This document shows, in pieces, positions 33,742 through 46,438 of a stretch of DNA of 64,000 nt. Position numbers and translations under genes: made by a program. Origin of the DNA: Brachypterus glaber (taxonomy: Eukaryota > Arthropoda > Insecta > Coleoptera > Kateretidae); assembly GCA_958510825.1 (NCBI GenBank), contig OY294049.1:21569536-21633535 (forward strand). Direction: 5' to 3'. Within the stretch, counting starts at the first letter, position 1. Each line of letters begins with the position of its first letter. The notes beneath the pieces were generated by a model. That model did no database searches. It saw only the letters and a list, made by a program, of their open reading frames with translations, and was not told the origin of the DNA.

Positions 33742-34919
33742 TACACGGTGTATTTGAAATAGGGTCGGAAATTTTAACTGATGATTCTACATCATAAAAT
33801 ATGACAAAAAGTTCCTATAAACATATGTCTAAAAATGCGTCATAAGGGAGCTACACCCCTTTGAAAGTGGCTAAAAAAATCGGTTTTTATTTAATAACTC
33901 AGAAACCCGTTGAGATATATTAACGAGGTTTTGCACGTCAACTAATCCTACCAAGGCCCGTTTTTATGTGTTATTTTCATGTACTTATTTCAACCAGGGG
34001 TGTGCGAAACGGGGAGGGCTTATCAGTTTTTTGTCCCAAACTTTTTTCTGTGTAACTTTTTTGCAATTTTATTTTTGAAATATGATTCCTCAGGTCAAAA
34101 TAAATAAAAAAGGTACTCTTGTTGTAATACTGTAGGATTAACGGTTTTAGAGAAAAATTAATTTGAAGGTGAAATTCTACGGTTCGAGGACGAAAAATTA
34201 AATACTAAAATGTTGAAAACCAAAATTTTAATGATGCAATGTTATTCTACATCAAAACCTAAGAAAAAAACCTCATATACAGGTACTTCCAAAAATCAAT
34301 CCTAATGGAGCTATGGTCTCCTAAATATGCACCATTTTTAAAGCGCTATGGTAGCTTTAAAATCGTTTTGCGACCTACATGTATGGAAACTTTTTTTCTT
34401 AGTTTTTGATGTAGAATAACATTGCATCATTAAAATTTTGGTTTTCAACATTTTAGTATTTAATTTTTCGTTCTCGAACCGTGGAATTTCACCTTCAAAT
34501 GAATTTTTCTCGAAAACGGTTAATCCTACAGTATTACAACAAGAGTACCTTTTTTATGTATTTTGACCTGAGGAATCATATTTCAAAAATAAAATTGCAA
34601 AAAAGTTACACAGAAAAAAGTTTGGGACAAAAAACTGATAAGCCCCCCCCGTTTCGCACACCCCTGGTTGAAATAAGTACATGAAAATAACACATAAAAA
34701 CGGGCCTTGGTAGGATTAGTTGACGTGCAAAACCTCGTTAATAGATCTCAAAGGGTTCCTGAGTTATTAAATAAAAACCGATTTTTTTAGCCACTTTCAA
34801 AGGGGCGTAGCTCCCTTATGACGTATTTTTAGACATATGTTTATGAGAACTTTTTGTCATATTTTATGATTTAGAATCATCAGTTAAAATTTCCGACCCT
34901 ATTTCAAATACACCGTGTA
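33742..34919. mobile_element. Foldback family X, full-length 1.18-kb palindrome
   Basis: Termini TACACGGTGTATTTGAAATA and its inverse are perfect. Pairing continues almost to the centre (near 34330), giving arms of about 590 bp. Reference words are GCGTCATAAGGGAGCTAC, CAGGTCAAAAT, GGTACTCTTGTTGTAATACT and CCGTTTCGCACACCCC-type runs. TA lies outside each end, suggesting Tc1/mariner-type mobilisation, but the terminal word is itself palindromic, so the exact edge is ambiguous. It is non-coding. Confidence 0.85.
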
Positions 34920-34944
34920 TAGTGGTTGGCGCATGTACAACTAT

Positions 34945-35006
34945 TTATTGTTGTATTCTGTAACCTAGTTACGCTATTGATTACAGTAGTGTTCTATCAG
35001 TGCATG
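34945..35006. repeat. 60-bp dispersed fragment (pair with 57170-57228)
   Basis: TGTATTCTGTAACCTAGTTA, CGCTATTGATTA and GTGTTCTATCAGTG recur at 57170-57228 with few changes. Confidence 0.65.
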
Positions 35007-36368
35007 AATTTGTCACCATCATCTTCCCATCTTACATAAATTTTATTGGTAATAAAGTAAACAAGCAGTGACAACGGTTTAGAATACATAATATATTTAT
35101 TATTATATAATATAACTATTAATATATTATAGCCTATCGTTATTAGCTCGTGTGGTGTGTTTAGCTCGTGTGGTGTGTAACAAGGATATTTACCGTACTC
35201 AAAGCTATAGTATTCTCAACCGTAGTTTATACAATTTTTTTTATTCGATTGATTCTAAAAGCGTCACTTTTTGTTCATGTTTTAGAGGCGAAAAGTTAAA
35301 CTTTGTGGCCCTAGGGCCAACTAAACTTGTAATTTTTAAGCTTTTTTTAAATAAGATGCTTTAAAATTTATTTTATAACATAACCTCTAAACATATGGTT
35401 AACCGGTTAATCTGTATCCACTAAAATAAATAACAAACACAAACGTTCAATTGAAATATCAATTTTAATATTTATAATATTTATAGAAGGGTTTTAAAAG
35501 TATTAATATTTTCATAAAAAATACATTGTAACACAATGAAAATACTAAGCTAATTTGTATTATAAATAATTACTGCTAGGTAACAGCATTTTACTATTTA
35601 GGGAAATAAATAAAAGCTCTCTGTATATTTTTTTTTAATGAAAGATAAAAAATATTGTCAATTTTTTGTTTTCCATTTCCCACCGTGTATTGTCTGGCCG
35701 GAAAAACTGCACCGGACATCCTGCAGTGGACATTTGCTTTGCACTCTTTACAAGTATCCTTAGTGTACATCACAGGCGCTGCTCGCACGTAACTAAGATC
35801 ACTTCACTGGTCTTTTCGACTTAGAAAAACATTACCAAAAAGGTTTTCTAGAGGTTTTATATATTTAAAGGGTGACAAATGATATTTACGGACACAAAGA
35901 GCCATTTTAATTTGAATTTATGGACAGTTTTATCTTTTAATTTTATTCTATCTACAAACTACTGGTTTTTATAGCATTTATTGTACTTTTCACAGGGTTT
36001 AAGAAAACATTCTAGTTCTATAAGAGGACTATTTCTTTAATTTTTGAAAACTATTCCCCAAAAAAGGTTATAGTAGGTAAATCTAAAGAAAAAGCCCAAC
36101 TACTTTTAAAAAATTTAGATAAAAAAACATTAAAAAAAAAAAAAAAGTTATAGGGTGCGAAACTTTTTAAAAAAATATAAAAATATCCTTAACAATTTTG
36201 AAAAAAAAAATCCATTCAAAAACAAAAAAGTAAAAGGTTATAGTAAGGAGATCAAAGCAATAATTTTGGGAAGTATTTCGAAAAAGAAAAACAGAATATA
36301 CTATCCACTATTTGGAAGTGGAAAAGAAGATGTAATAGCATGGAACTACCCGTTGGTAATTCTCTCTT
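35007..36368. other. Unassigned DNA
   Basis: A 16-bp direct duplication, TTAGCTCGTGTGGTGT, lies near 35143-35178. Otherwise no gene or repeat recognised. Confidence 0.4.
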
Positions 36369-36722
36369 CTCTTCGCCGATGATCAGGTACTTATAGCAGG
36401 AGATAGGGATGATGCAAGTTATATGATAAGAAGCCTGATAAAAGAGTTTGAAGAATGGGGATTGAGCCTTAACACAAGGAAGACAGAGTATATGATAGGG
36501 GAAGATGATCGTAGCGACCTTGACATAGGAATGGGTATTAGTATAAGGAACTGTACGTCCTTTATGTACTTACGTGTGACGCTTACTATAGTAATCGTCA
36601 CACGTATCTGTACCTGTATACAGATGGAAAGAGCAACACTGATATCTCCAATAAAATAGGGAAAAGAGTGATATGCCAACTTTTTTTATGGAACGGCAAT
36701 ATTAGGAACATGCCAATAATTG
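36369..36722 (+). pseudogene. RTE-type reverse transcriptase fragment
   Basis: Translation from 36369 gives LFADDQVLIAGDRDDASYMI, then IKEFEEWGLSLNTRKTEYM and NCTSFMYLRVT. After a frameshift it continues DISNKIGKRVICQL. FADD is the polymerase active site, and the following helix and K-T-E-Y-M segment are typical of RTE-clade LINEs. Only about 110 residues remain. Neither the fingers, the endonuclease nor a 3' tail is visible. An inserted 40-bp stretch of inverted GTGACG / CGTCAC words lies at the frame break. Confidence 0.85.
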
Positions 36723-37337
36723 GTTCATCTACCTTAAGTGATTTTATGCATTTAATCTAAAAAGCAACAAAAAATATTTTATAAGAATTCTAAAATGGTT
36801 GTAGAAAAGGAAAGTTTTTTACTGTGTAAACATTAATTATTGGCTTTTAGTAGCTAATAATAAAAAGAACATTTTGCCGTAAAGCAAATACGGTTTTTCT
36901 TTATAGATCGTTCAAGGTGCCAAAGGGTGTATTGCGGGTCTGCGATATGGTAATGAGGCTCAATACTTCCTATAATGAAGCGCCACCAGCTAATATATGC
37001 CACTACCATAATTGATTAACTCGCTTAAATGCTGTCGTTCTTATACTGATATCTATCGTTCCACGTGAAAAGGAACCTAAAGTGAATGGTTAATTAGTTA
37101 TTCATAGACGACCATACTACCTACATCAGAAAACATTTATTTGGTACTTATTTAAACGGAGAGAAGAGAACTCTGACGAAAAATGTACTTTAAAAGCTTT
37201 AAAAACCCTAAAAATTAGCCAGTAAAAATACAGGGCGCACATATTTTATCTTTTTAAGGGTTTCATGTCTACTCTATGGTAAAAGTATATAGATATTATA
37301 AGAATCAGTCTCATCGGCTATGCCGCTCACTGTATGG
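36723..37337. other. Unassigned DNA
   Basis: No gene or repeat recognised. Confidence 0.4.
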
Positions 37338-37436
<99 letters not shown>

Positions 37437-37437
37437 T
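37338..37437. repeat. (TAA)n microsatellite
   Basis: About 33 consecutive ATA/TAA units without interruption. Confidence 0.97.
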
Positions 37438-37679
37438 TAATACTTTGAAGCGTTTTGGCTAACGACAGTACTTAATATTTAATTTTGAACATAAATTCTC
37501 TAAAAACTTCTTCACTTTACATTGAATATGTTTTGGATACTTCGCAAAGTTACTTGACTTACGTATATAACTTAGAGGTTGCAGGTAAGCGCCGATTATT
37601 CTAAGATAAATTGAAACAGCTATATATACTTGACATAATGCAGTCTTTATTATGAGGAATGAGCTAGAATGAAAGTATA

Positions 37680-38403
37680 TACAGTGCGGTCCAAAAGTCA
37701 CCCCCCCACTTTTAACTTTTGAACGAGTTAAGATATCGACTTCAAATTTAGAACTTTTAAATAAGACAACTTAAACTATATTTTAGCATATATTTCATAT
37801 TTTCAGTTCTTAAAATGTGAGCAGGGAGGCATGGGGGGACTTTTTTTTAAATTGAAAGGGGGGTCGTGTGATACATCATTTTAAAGCTTATAAAATTCTC
37901 TATTTAATCTAACATTTTTAAATTTTTTAAAAATGTTTTTTAAGGTTTTGATTTTTCAATTTTTTGTGCTAAAACATTCGATTTTTTAAGTTTTTTTTTA
38001 TAAATTTTTATTTATGTCAACTAAAATTAGTTCAACAGTATAATTAACATTTTTTATGATGAAATTAGGCATTTTTAAAAAATTATTTGTTTTTTTTAGA
38101 GGAATTTTGACATTAATACCCATTTTCAACCCCACTTTAAACCCAAAAAAAAAAATCTTTAATTTAAAAATATGGTGTTAAATGGAGAATTTTATAAGCT
38201 TTAAAATGATGTATTACACGACCCCCCTTTCCGTTAAAAAAATGTGCCCCCATGCCCCCCTGCCCACATTTTAAGAGCTGAAAGTATTAAATATATGCTA
38301 AAAGATAGTTTAAGTTGTCTTATTTAAAAGTTCCAAATTTGAAGTCGATATCTCAACTGGTTCAAAAGTTAAGAGGGGGGGGTGACTTTTGGACCGCTCT
38401 GTA
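37680..38403. mobile_element. Family K: 724-bp palindromic MITE, TA target duplication
   Basis: The ends TACAGTGCGGTCCAAAAGTC and its inverse (one difference) are followed by C7/G7 runs and matching arms up to the AT-rich centre. TA lies outside both ends (37678-37679 and 38404-38405). CAGTGCGGTCCAAAAGT ends and TA duplication are characteristic of Tc1/mariner-type elements. The interior is non-coding. A fragment is at 29310-29700. Confidence 0.85.
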
Positions 38404-38624
38404 TAGTAAACCAAATACAAAAAACACAGCTACAAGTTGGTTGTAATTACGTACGGCACTAAAAGAATAAGTTTACAACCTAAAGTAAAAGTTGCATTAA
38501 ATTTTAAAATAAAACTTAAAACTTACTAGCCGTTTGCGAATCCAACGATTTTTTTTAATTATGCTAGTTAGTGGGCTTACTTTTTCCTGGGTTACAATTT
38601 GTTTAATATGTTATCTTGTTTTTA

Positions 38625-38800
38625 AAAACATATTTGATTTCACCATCCTCGAAAACCCCTGAATACCAATTTTCATTAGAATCTAATAAAATATAACATA
38701 TATGGCCGCCATATTAGATCCGCCATTTTGAATTTTGTATTTTTTATAAACAGATTCAGTTTCAGCGTCCTCGAAAACCCCATGTTACTAATTTTTACGA
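38625..38800. repeat. Duplicated CCTCGAAAACCCC block
   Basis: TTTCACCATCCTCGAAAACC and TTTCAGCGTCCTCGAAAACC lie about 122 bp apart with similar following sequence. GCCGCCATATTAGATCCGCC lies between them. Confidence 0.55.
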
Positions 38801-39330
38801 TATTACGGTCAACAGCCGAGTTTTGGCCAAAAATTAGGGTCTCCTGGCCCATAGTGGGACCTACACTTAGCTTGTTTGTCGCAGGTACAAATAGCCTGTT
38901 TTACGAAAGACCTTAAAAGATGTATACCCAATAAATATACCTGCTAAGTTGGTCTTGCTTTCCAGTATGGTCGTCTAAAAGTGACTTTTATTAAATTAAG
39001 GTCTCTTTTCCCGTGAAATGTCTAATATTTAACTTAAAGTGATGCTACTTTACTCGGCACTGATAAAAGGATTTTATATGCTGAAAGCTTAATTTTCCTG
39101 CGTCTTTGACCTAAACTTATGAAGGTGTGAGTCTTATGCGACAAGGATAATTTTAAGGGTTGGAAAAGCTTATGCAACCTCATAAATTCATTATTTCTTG
39201 GAAATTGTTGTAATATATCAAAATAAAAAGAAACAGGACTTTATTTCAAATTGTAATCATAATTAACAATTTTATTTTGTTATCCAGTAAGTGAGGGACA
39301 CAGAAAAAATAATGAAGTATAAAAATATAT
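38801..39330. other. Unassigned DNA
   Basis: No gene or repeat recognised. Confidence 0.4.
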
Positions 39331-39581
39331 GGGAGGATTGGTGTAGTGGTCTACCGCGTCTGTACATGAGAAGTGTACAACAACGCCGATTTGCCTTTTT
39401 CAGTTAATTAATAATTGAAATTTGGCGACGGCATAAGTGAAGCCTACACTCCCTATAAAAACTGGTTGGAAAGTCAGTATAAGCCGGTGGTTCCCTCTAC
39501 TACTAGCCCACACATTTCCTGGACTTAGGGGATGCTGAATTAAGTAGAATAGTACGAGGTTAAACAAACAAACAAACAAAC
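39331..39581 (+). mobile_element. tRNA-derived SINE with (AAAC)n tail
   Basis: The head GGGAGGATTGGTGTAGTGGT contains a good RNA polymerase III A box (TGGTGTAGTGG at 39339-39349). The B box is degenerate. The body is GC-richer than its surroundings (AAGCCGGTGGTTCCCTCTAC), and the 3' end is four or five AAAC units (39562-39580). Size and order fit an insect SINE mobilised by a LINE partner. No clear target duplication is seen. The 64-codon frame on the other strand is incidental. Confidence 0.75.
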
Positions 39582-40346
39582 TTAATATAAACAAATTTAA
39601 CTAATTAAAAAACAAATCAGTAATTTTTTTTAGGTTCAATTAGTACTTATTTCAAAGACTTTGTATCTGTATATGATTTCCTTGACTTATTTACAAGAAA
39701 ATAGTATAAGAACAATTTATATTATTTTTAGTATTTTAAATACACGGTATAAATAGGTATCTACCTGCCGTCTTTCATTCAAGTTCCTGTGAAACCTAGT
39801 ACAAGAAACTTTATTACTCAAGCCAATTACTTTTACCTAATTCAAGTTTTAACCGCTTGACTTAAGTAAGATAGGTACTCGACTTCAATAAAGCAAAACA
39901 TTTAATTTAAGTACCTGACTTATTTTTAGTTATCATTTTTCTGTGTAGTTATTATTTAAGTAAAGATGTGAGACTTTCCCGGAGACTTTCACTAAAGATA
40001 TAGCTGGAAGAAAAATCAGCGTCAGCATTTTTTTGTTCGGGGATGATTCTACCCGCGTGTTAGACATATATTATAATGGGACATAGATCAATGGTACAAT
40101 CATAATATCAGTCAGCATAGTTGATGTTTTAAAAACGTGCAGGCAGGCCATGAAAAATTGTTTATTTCAAGAAAGGCCATTTATCGAAAAAGCATAAAAA
40201 GATTGCCTTGAGCATTTCAGTATTGAACGAGAAATGGAAAAGAGAAATCACTGATCACAAAATGGGTGGAATATAATTCTAACTGCAAAATATTATATTA
40301 TAATATTAGTTTCCTTATAGAGGTTTTCGGTACAAACGACAAAGTA
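39582..40346. other. Unassigned DNA
   Basis: No gene or repeat recognised. Confidence 0.4.
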
Positions 40347-40378
40347 TAAAAAACGAGCCGCTTGCGGCAAGTTTTTTA
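40347..40378. repeat. Short hairpin with GCCGC/GCGGC loop
   Basis: TAAAAAAC (40347-40354) and GTTTTTTA (40371-40378) pair perfectly. The loop GAGCCGCTTGCGGCAA contains its own GCCGC/GCGGC stem. Confidence 0.7.
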
Positions 40379-40639
40379 ATGGATAAGTGCGCCAATAGTA
40401 TATTGTAACGAGTGTTTTGTACTATTTTTTTCTCATTGGGTGGTTTTTACAAAAAAGGACAATAATATGCATTTGGAGAAATTTTGTTTTTTTTTTTTGT
40501 AAAAAAACATGGCTAAAATGTAGTGTTAATTTATCCTGTTGCCATCCCAGGAAAACCCAAATTATTTTGTGCTTATGGGCTCATAATCTTACGCAAAATT
40601 TAACTTAAACAGTTAAACTAAAGATCCAAATCCCTTCCT

Positions 40640-40850
40640 TGCATATATTTAAAAATATTTTTTTTTATTTTCTTTTGAAAACATTATTTTTTTTATTTTA
40701 TTTTTTTTTCTTTATTTTATTTTTTTTTTTCGTTTTTGATTTTAACGAACCTAGGCCTGTAAGGGAAAATATTATTATGTTGGCAGCAGTATTTTTTAAT
40801 AAAAACTTTTTCATAAAATTACATAGAGATAAAGTTTACTTTTTTGTATA
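40640..40850. repeat. Dispersed family Z fragment
   Basis: TTTTTGATTTTAACGAACCT, then TATTATTATGTTGGCAGCAG and TATTTTTT match the distal part of the copy at 61005-61290. Confidence 0.55.
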
Positions 40851-42300
40851 TTTTTTGAAAAAGCATATAGAACTTTGTTTTACCCAGCCAAAGATATAGT
40901 AACAAATTGATTTTGCAGGTCAAAGGCGTAATCCAGAAATGCTGACGCCAGTTTTGACAGCTGCAACGTTTATAAATTTTGCGCAATCATCACTATAGAC
41001 TTTTTTTACCTACCAGTAAACATCACTTTACACCCGCTAAGGAAATCAATGGTATGTGTTAAAAGCTTTTACTTTTAGAGTTCGAGTCCTAACAGGACGT
41101 TTTTTTTTTGTATAAATAAGGTTTATTTTATTGAGTATTTTTTTTTATAATGATATAAGGTGAGTGAGCCAATTATTGCCATGTTCCTAATATTGCCACC
41201 CCCTTCTTAAACTTGTTAGTTCGTCCTCTGTGTCATAGATGGCACTGCCAGTATATCTTTTATAATAAAAAGATGTCTGTAAATATGATGTATCTGTAAC
41301 CAGTGGTTAATGGCGTACATAAAAACACAATTCGTGTTTCGTGATCTTCCACTATAAAAACTTGTAAAATTGTGCTGCCTGTCGCAAGCTGGATAGGATT
41401 ATTGCAGGGCAAGAACGTAACAAGGTAGGCACAAACATGCACTTTCTTTACCCAATGGGTATACCCATATTATGTTTTACTTAATAAAGAAGCAAAAAGC
41501 GTCTTTTTTTTTTGAGATTGTTGTTTTTACCTAAAAGTAGTTGTTTTCCTAATATTACCATGTAAAGTAGTTGACAACAAAAAAATTACAAAAACAACAA
41601 AAAAACAACAGGAAAAGAAAGTAACGAAGAAATCAGAGAGATCTGAACCTTGGTTCTGCTTTTATTCTAAGATAATCGCCAGGCAGATATGAGATTATAA
41701 TCGATACGTACATAAAGAGTTTGTGGGGCTTACTAAAAACGACAAATTGTTATTTAAGTGCTAAAATTGTACCTAAAAACTGGTGAAATTGTTATTGTGC
41801 CACAATATTTTCTTATTAGTTCGTTAATTTTTTGTAAGTTTGTTCTTTACTATTATTGCCAGTGCTCTAGAAATATTTGGTGCATGGATTCCTAAAAGCA
41901 ATATTATATTTTTAAAGCTCCTGCGCGCAGTTTGTTTATTTTATACCCATTAGAATAAAGATATCAGAGACCATATTTCTGAGGATATGTTTATTGTATA
42001 TCGTCATGTGAGGATTATGGTGTTCTATATCCAAAAACCATACTTTTGGGAAATTGACTTTGAATGTTTGAAACACAAAATCGCATAATTTTTCACCAAT
42101 AATAACCAATTATAGCATTTTATCGCAAACTTCGGACCACGCTTTGTCTTTGCCATTGCAGAAAACAAAAATAGTCAATTTTGGTTATAGAACAAAGAAA
42201 GTATAACCTTTAAAAATACTTGGATATGGAATAAAAAATCCAGAATAAAGTAAGCTGCTTTTTGCAATTTTATTCGTTCACACAAAAATGTAAGGGTGAC

Positions 42301-42776
42301 ACACATCTCTATTCATCACATCTCCACTCGCGCACATCTCTACTCACACACAACTCTACACACACATCTCTACTCACACACAACTCTACTCACACACAAC
42401 ACTACTCAAACACATCACTACTCAAACACATCACTACTCACACATCTCTACTTACACATATCTCTACTCACACACATCTCTACTCATTGTCATATACTTT
42501 GACATTTATTTGATTAAAACTAGGATACAATGTCAGAACAAATCACTAACTTTTCGTAGATTAGCTTATAAGTTTATATATTGAATACAAATTTTACCTA
42601 ATTCCATGTTACTATAAGTAGTAATATACCTCATAATAAATTTTGGTGGCAATAAACAAACTTATAAGCTGAATTACAGAAAAAGATATTAAATTAATTA
42701 AGATTAGCGCTTTGTTTCGCCGCTTTGTTTAAGTAGAGTTGTGTGTGAGTAGAGCTGTGTGTGATTAGAGATGTGT
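42301..42776. mobile_element. Second tandem-arm Foldback element
   Basis: The left arm has about twelve 14-16 bp units of the type CTCTACTCACACACAT (42301-42490). The right arm retains three or four inverse units (42733-42776). The unit core CTCTACTC is the same as in the element at 27716-28266, and only the second half differs, so the two are sister subfamilies. No target duplication is recognised, and the arms are unequal. Frames across the left arm encode only low-complexity THLYSHT-like repeats. Confidence 0.8.
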
Positions 42777-43234
42777 ACGTAGGTCTTACTATAATTGTGG
42801 AAACTTAAGTGTGAATAGGCCTGAACTGTGGCGACTTAACACAATTTTAAAGAGGAATTACAGACGAACTGATGAAAAATAATAAATAATTTTATTAAAA
42901 ATATGTTAAAACTATATTAAATTTTTATATAAAATAATTGGATTTGTTAAAGATTTTAAACTTTTTAAGATATTGCACTTAAGTTACGGTTTCCTCCAAA
43001 ATTCGCAGTCGCTCACGACTGCGACCGGGTAGCCGCGACCAGGTCGTTACGACCCTACCTGTTTTCCTCGGCCTCGCCAGTCGCCATTCTGTTATCTGGC
43101 CATTTTATAAACAGTTGTTTTTTTTTGCGAGTTTATGCCTTTCAATCAGTATATCTCTAAAAAGTCGGTTCTTTTAATGTTTTTGAATTATCAAGCGGAA
43201 GAAGATAATCTCCTCCTCTTATTAACATTGCATC

Positions 43235-43560
43235 ATTAAGAAAATAGTTCTTCCAACAAAATAATACTATTCCCTATAGCCCTAGGTTCATTAAAATCAA
43301 AAACAAAATAAAATTCAAAAAAATAATTTAAAAAAAAAAATTCAGTTGTTCAATTTTTTTTAAGTTTTCTTTTCCGTAAATTTTTTTGAAAAAAAATGTT
43401 TTTGCCCCATTTTACCCCCTTACCCCAATCCGATTTTTACCAAAAACAATCCCAGCCTGGAACTTTGAATAATCAGCCTATGGTCCAAATTTGAGGCGTT
43501 CTTGTGTTATCGTGGTCACAAATTTCCCGGACACAGACCGACATACCAACAGACGCCAAA
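43235..43560. repeat. Dispersed family Z copy (inverted relative to 61 kb)
   Basis: TTTTACCCCCTTACCCCAAT, CCGATTTTTACCAAAAACAA, then TCCCAGCCTGGAACTTT match the reverse complement of 61005-61290. It continues into GACACAGACCGACATACCAA. Confidence 0.65.
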
Positions 43561-44026
43561 CCAACGTTAACCTAAACCAAGGCCCCCTCATTAAAAAAAA
43601 AGTCCAAACCAAGAAAAAACCAAAACAAACTCCTGCACAGAGAGCTGCATTTAGGAGCTTGTAAACATTGGGGATATAGACCAAAATAGCGTAGCGTATT
43701 TGCTATCCAGTGCCTATGATATTGAACAAAGATGCTCTGAAATTTGGATATAGACTGTTATGGTATACACTTTTAGAAGGATATTGAACAAACTTGCACC
43801 AAAATCTTGGTTATTAAACAAGTTAGCTCCTTTATCAGCACGGATAAAGGACAAGCGCATTTTCCTGATTTCAACGATTTGTATAACTCCATACCCCCCA
43901 AAAACGGATATAGAACACTATAATCCTCACATGCCGATATGTAGTAAAGTTTCAGGTGATTACAAATTTTGAATACAGTAAAAGATAAAATGTCTTTACT
44001 TGGCAATAATTGGCTCACCCACTTTA

Positions 44027-45152
44027 CATGACACTTTATATATTTTATTGTATTTTCCATTTGTTTTTTTTTTTAATAATAAAATCTAATATAAGATATT
44101 AGGGTATAACCAAGACCTTTAATATTTTTCTTAAGAAAAGCGGAATTTAAATATACTTTTCTGTCATTTTTTCCATATTATAAAATAGTAATCTGTATCT
44201 GTCATCAAATAATAAGATATGAACCTCATACGTTATGGTACAAGGAAGGTATTGTATGAAATTGTTCATAAATCCTAATAGTGCGACTAGATAAAATTTA
44301 TCTTGAAATTTATTATACTATAGAATATGTGGTCAACTCAAGTGTACAGTCAGTTAGTTTAAAGATAGCACTAAAGTATCAGTTCTACAAGAATAATTTA
44401 TTTACTTGAAAAAGACAATATATTTTAAGATATATTAGCGCTTTAAGTATCAAATGTATCTTGCTAACAATTTTAGTATACCAGACAACTTTAAAAGCAG
44501 AAAAAGCCTTGCACTACGATATTTCAACACGTTTTGATATACAGACTCAAAACTTGAAACAAAGATTTTATACGTGGTCAGAAATCTTTGGTTAAAAAGT
44601 ATTCTTTAAATATCTTAGTGTAAATTTGTTTTTCAATGAAGTTGCTTCTTTAATCCACTGTTGTACTTCTTTAATTTGGTATATATCCTTTTCGAACTAG
44701 AATTGAAAATTACGTATGTTTTATATGCAGGGAAATGATAGTAGTATTAATTTTCTTCAAAGACCTAAAGCGCTTTTTAATTAATTAGTTTATTAACAAA
44801 GTATATTTAACATTTGTAAGACATTTCATAAAACATTGAACCTAGTATAGGATTTTCAAACTTATTTTAAGTATTAGTAAAGTTTGCTATTATGCATAGC
44901 CCACAACCATAGAGGGATTATTTATAATTAATTAATATCAGGCTATATAAATAGTAAATAACGAATTTTAAAGCTTTTTAGGTGCCTAAAGTAGCTTGGG
45001 TTGCCGACTTCTTTTAAAAAAGTAATAAACAGATAAGTATATGTTTATTACTCTTGAATTTTATCAAAGTACCTATTTTTCCCTATGTGAAGAAATTAAT
45101 GTTTAAAAACTGATTTATTTTAGCTTATTCTATCTTTTTTACCCGGGTAAAA
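44027..45152. other. Unassigned AT-rich DNA
   Basis: No gene or repeat recognised over 1.1 kb. Confidence 0.4.
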
Positions 45153-45897
45153 TTACCCATAAATCTTAAAAAATCGTTTAAATTGTCTTTGATTTTTGTA
45201 TAAGTGAAAATTTTAGAGTTCTTGAAATCTTATTTTTTTCCTTTTGAGCATACAAAATTATGTGCCTAATTTAAAAAACATCAAAAGATTGTAAGTCAAA
45301 CGGTAAACAAACATTTTAAAAATGTATCAGATCGGACTGAATTTATTTTTATGTAATGCACTCTAATATTTATGCATAATATTAAAATGATTTAACTAAA
45401 ACAAAACGAGCTAAGCGCCAAATAACAGCTCCTAAATATTTGTCGCTTAGCTCGTTTTATTTTAGTTAAATACATTTAATATTATGAATAATTATTAAAA
45501 CGCATTAAATAAAAATAAATTTAGTCCGGTTTGATACATTTTAAAAATGTTTGTTTACCGTCTGACCTACATTTATGGTTGGAATTCGTAAATTTTAGTG
45601 TTAGGGGCAACTTTGGAGGATTTTCGGCACGATATAGAATCTTTTGATGATTTTGAAATTTAGCACATAATTTTTTATGCTCTAAAGGAAAAAAAACAAG
45701 ATTTCGAGCCTTTTAAATTTTTTACTTATACAGAAATTACCGACAAATTTCAACGATATTTTACGATTTATGGGTAACATACTAATTTTAGGAGCCCAAT
45801 TAGGACCTTTAGAGAAGTTAGATCACTCATATTTTAAGAATTTTCTAGTTACACCTAAATGAAAATTTTAGGATAATAAAAAAACATAAGGTCCCTA
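45153..45897. mobile_element. Long-arm foldback family Q, palindromic copy
   Basis: Arms 45153-45418 and 45444-45776 are reverse complements with scattered differences and meet at CGAGCTAAGCG / CGCTTAGCTCG around a 25-nt loop. The right side extends to AAGGTCCCTAT near 45897, and the same extended sequence occurs in the single-arm copy at 56655-57005. The true inverted terminus is probably AGGGACCTTATG-like. It is non-coding. Confidence 0.8.
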
Positions 45898-46438
45898 TTA
45901 AATTAAAAAATGGCATTTGATTCGACCACTTTCGGTTTTCTATGTTTCGAAAATATTCATCGTTATCATCAGAAAAATTAGAGAAATTTAAAGATTTTTA
46001 TTATAAATTCGGTTATTTTCGGTCTTTTACATTAAACAATTAGTTTTGATTTTTTTTTGGCATCTCTGCTTGTTTTAAGATGTAGCTATTAAGATCGGAG
46101 GGTATCAAGATTCAAAAGTATGATATTTAACATTCATGGATTTAATCTGAAGATATTTAAATATTTTCTAATTAACCGACATGATGATTACTAAGATAAG
46201 GGCATTCCTTACTATATATAGTCATTAATTTCAAGAAAAAAATACAAAAATAAAACTTAATTGGTACTGTAATCTTATGCATTACTATGTATCACATATA
46301 ATTAAATATGGTAAAGAAGTTACTATTTGTATTAATATGGGATACAATTATAGATTTCTGCTGCGTAATATGCAGTTGATGTCTTTATATGGAGATATTA
46401 TAGGTGATAAAAAAATATATTATACAGATAAAATAGAG
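45898..46438. other. Unassigned DNA
   Basis: A weak CTGATGA...GAAA pattern on the minus strand near 45945-45972 was considered and not accepted as a ribozyme. No gene recognised. Confidence 0.4.

Larger units (their letters stand above)
41156..44026. mobile_element. Family P: 2.9-kb non-autonomous DNA element with nested insertions
   Basis: The left end TAAGGTGAGTGAGCCAATTA, then TTGCCA, is inverted at 43998-44026. A deeper inverted segment (GTGAGGATTATGGTGTTCTA near 42009, its complement near 43907) shows long arms. TA flanks fit a pogo or Tc1-like target. The ATTGCCA word is repeated inside the left end. No transposase frame is visible. Most of the interior is filled by a tandem-arm foldback (42301-42776) and a family Z copy (43235-43560). 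A partial copy is at 24405-24720. Confidence 0.7.

Noticed and set aside
41070..41115. tRNA 3' half (AGAGTTCGAGTCCT followed by a T run)
   Set aside because: The B-box-like word and terminator are suggestive, but no A box, anticodon arm or acceptor pairing can be built upstream.
42301..42490. CRISPR-like array
   Set aside because: Units are contiguous 16-bp tandem repeats without spacers, in a eukaryotic foldback arm.
42262..42513. Overlapping plus-strand frames with THLYSHT-like repeats
   Set aside because: They are translations of the 16-bp tandem units in a foldback arm and occur in more than one frame.
45940..45972. CTGATGA...GAAA pattern on the minus strand as a hammerhead ribozyme
   Set aside because: The stretch between the two core boxes does not form a stem II, and no convincing stem I or III pairing is seen. 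A chance match or a fully degraded relic is more likely.
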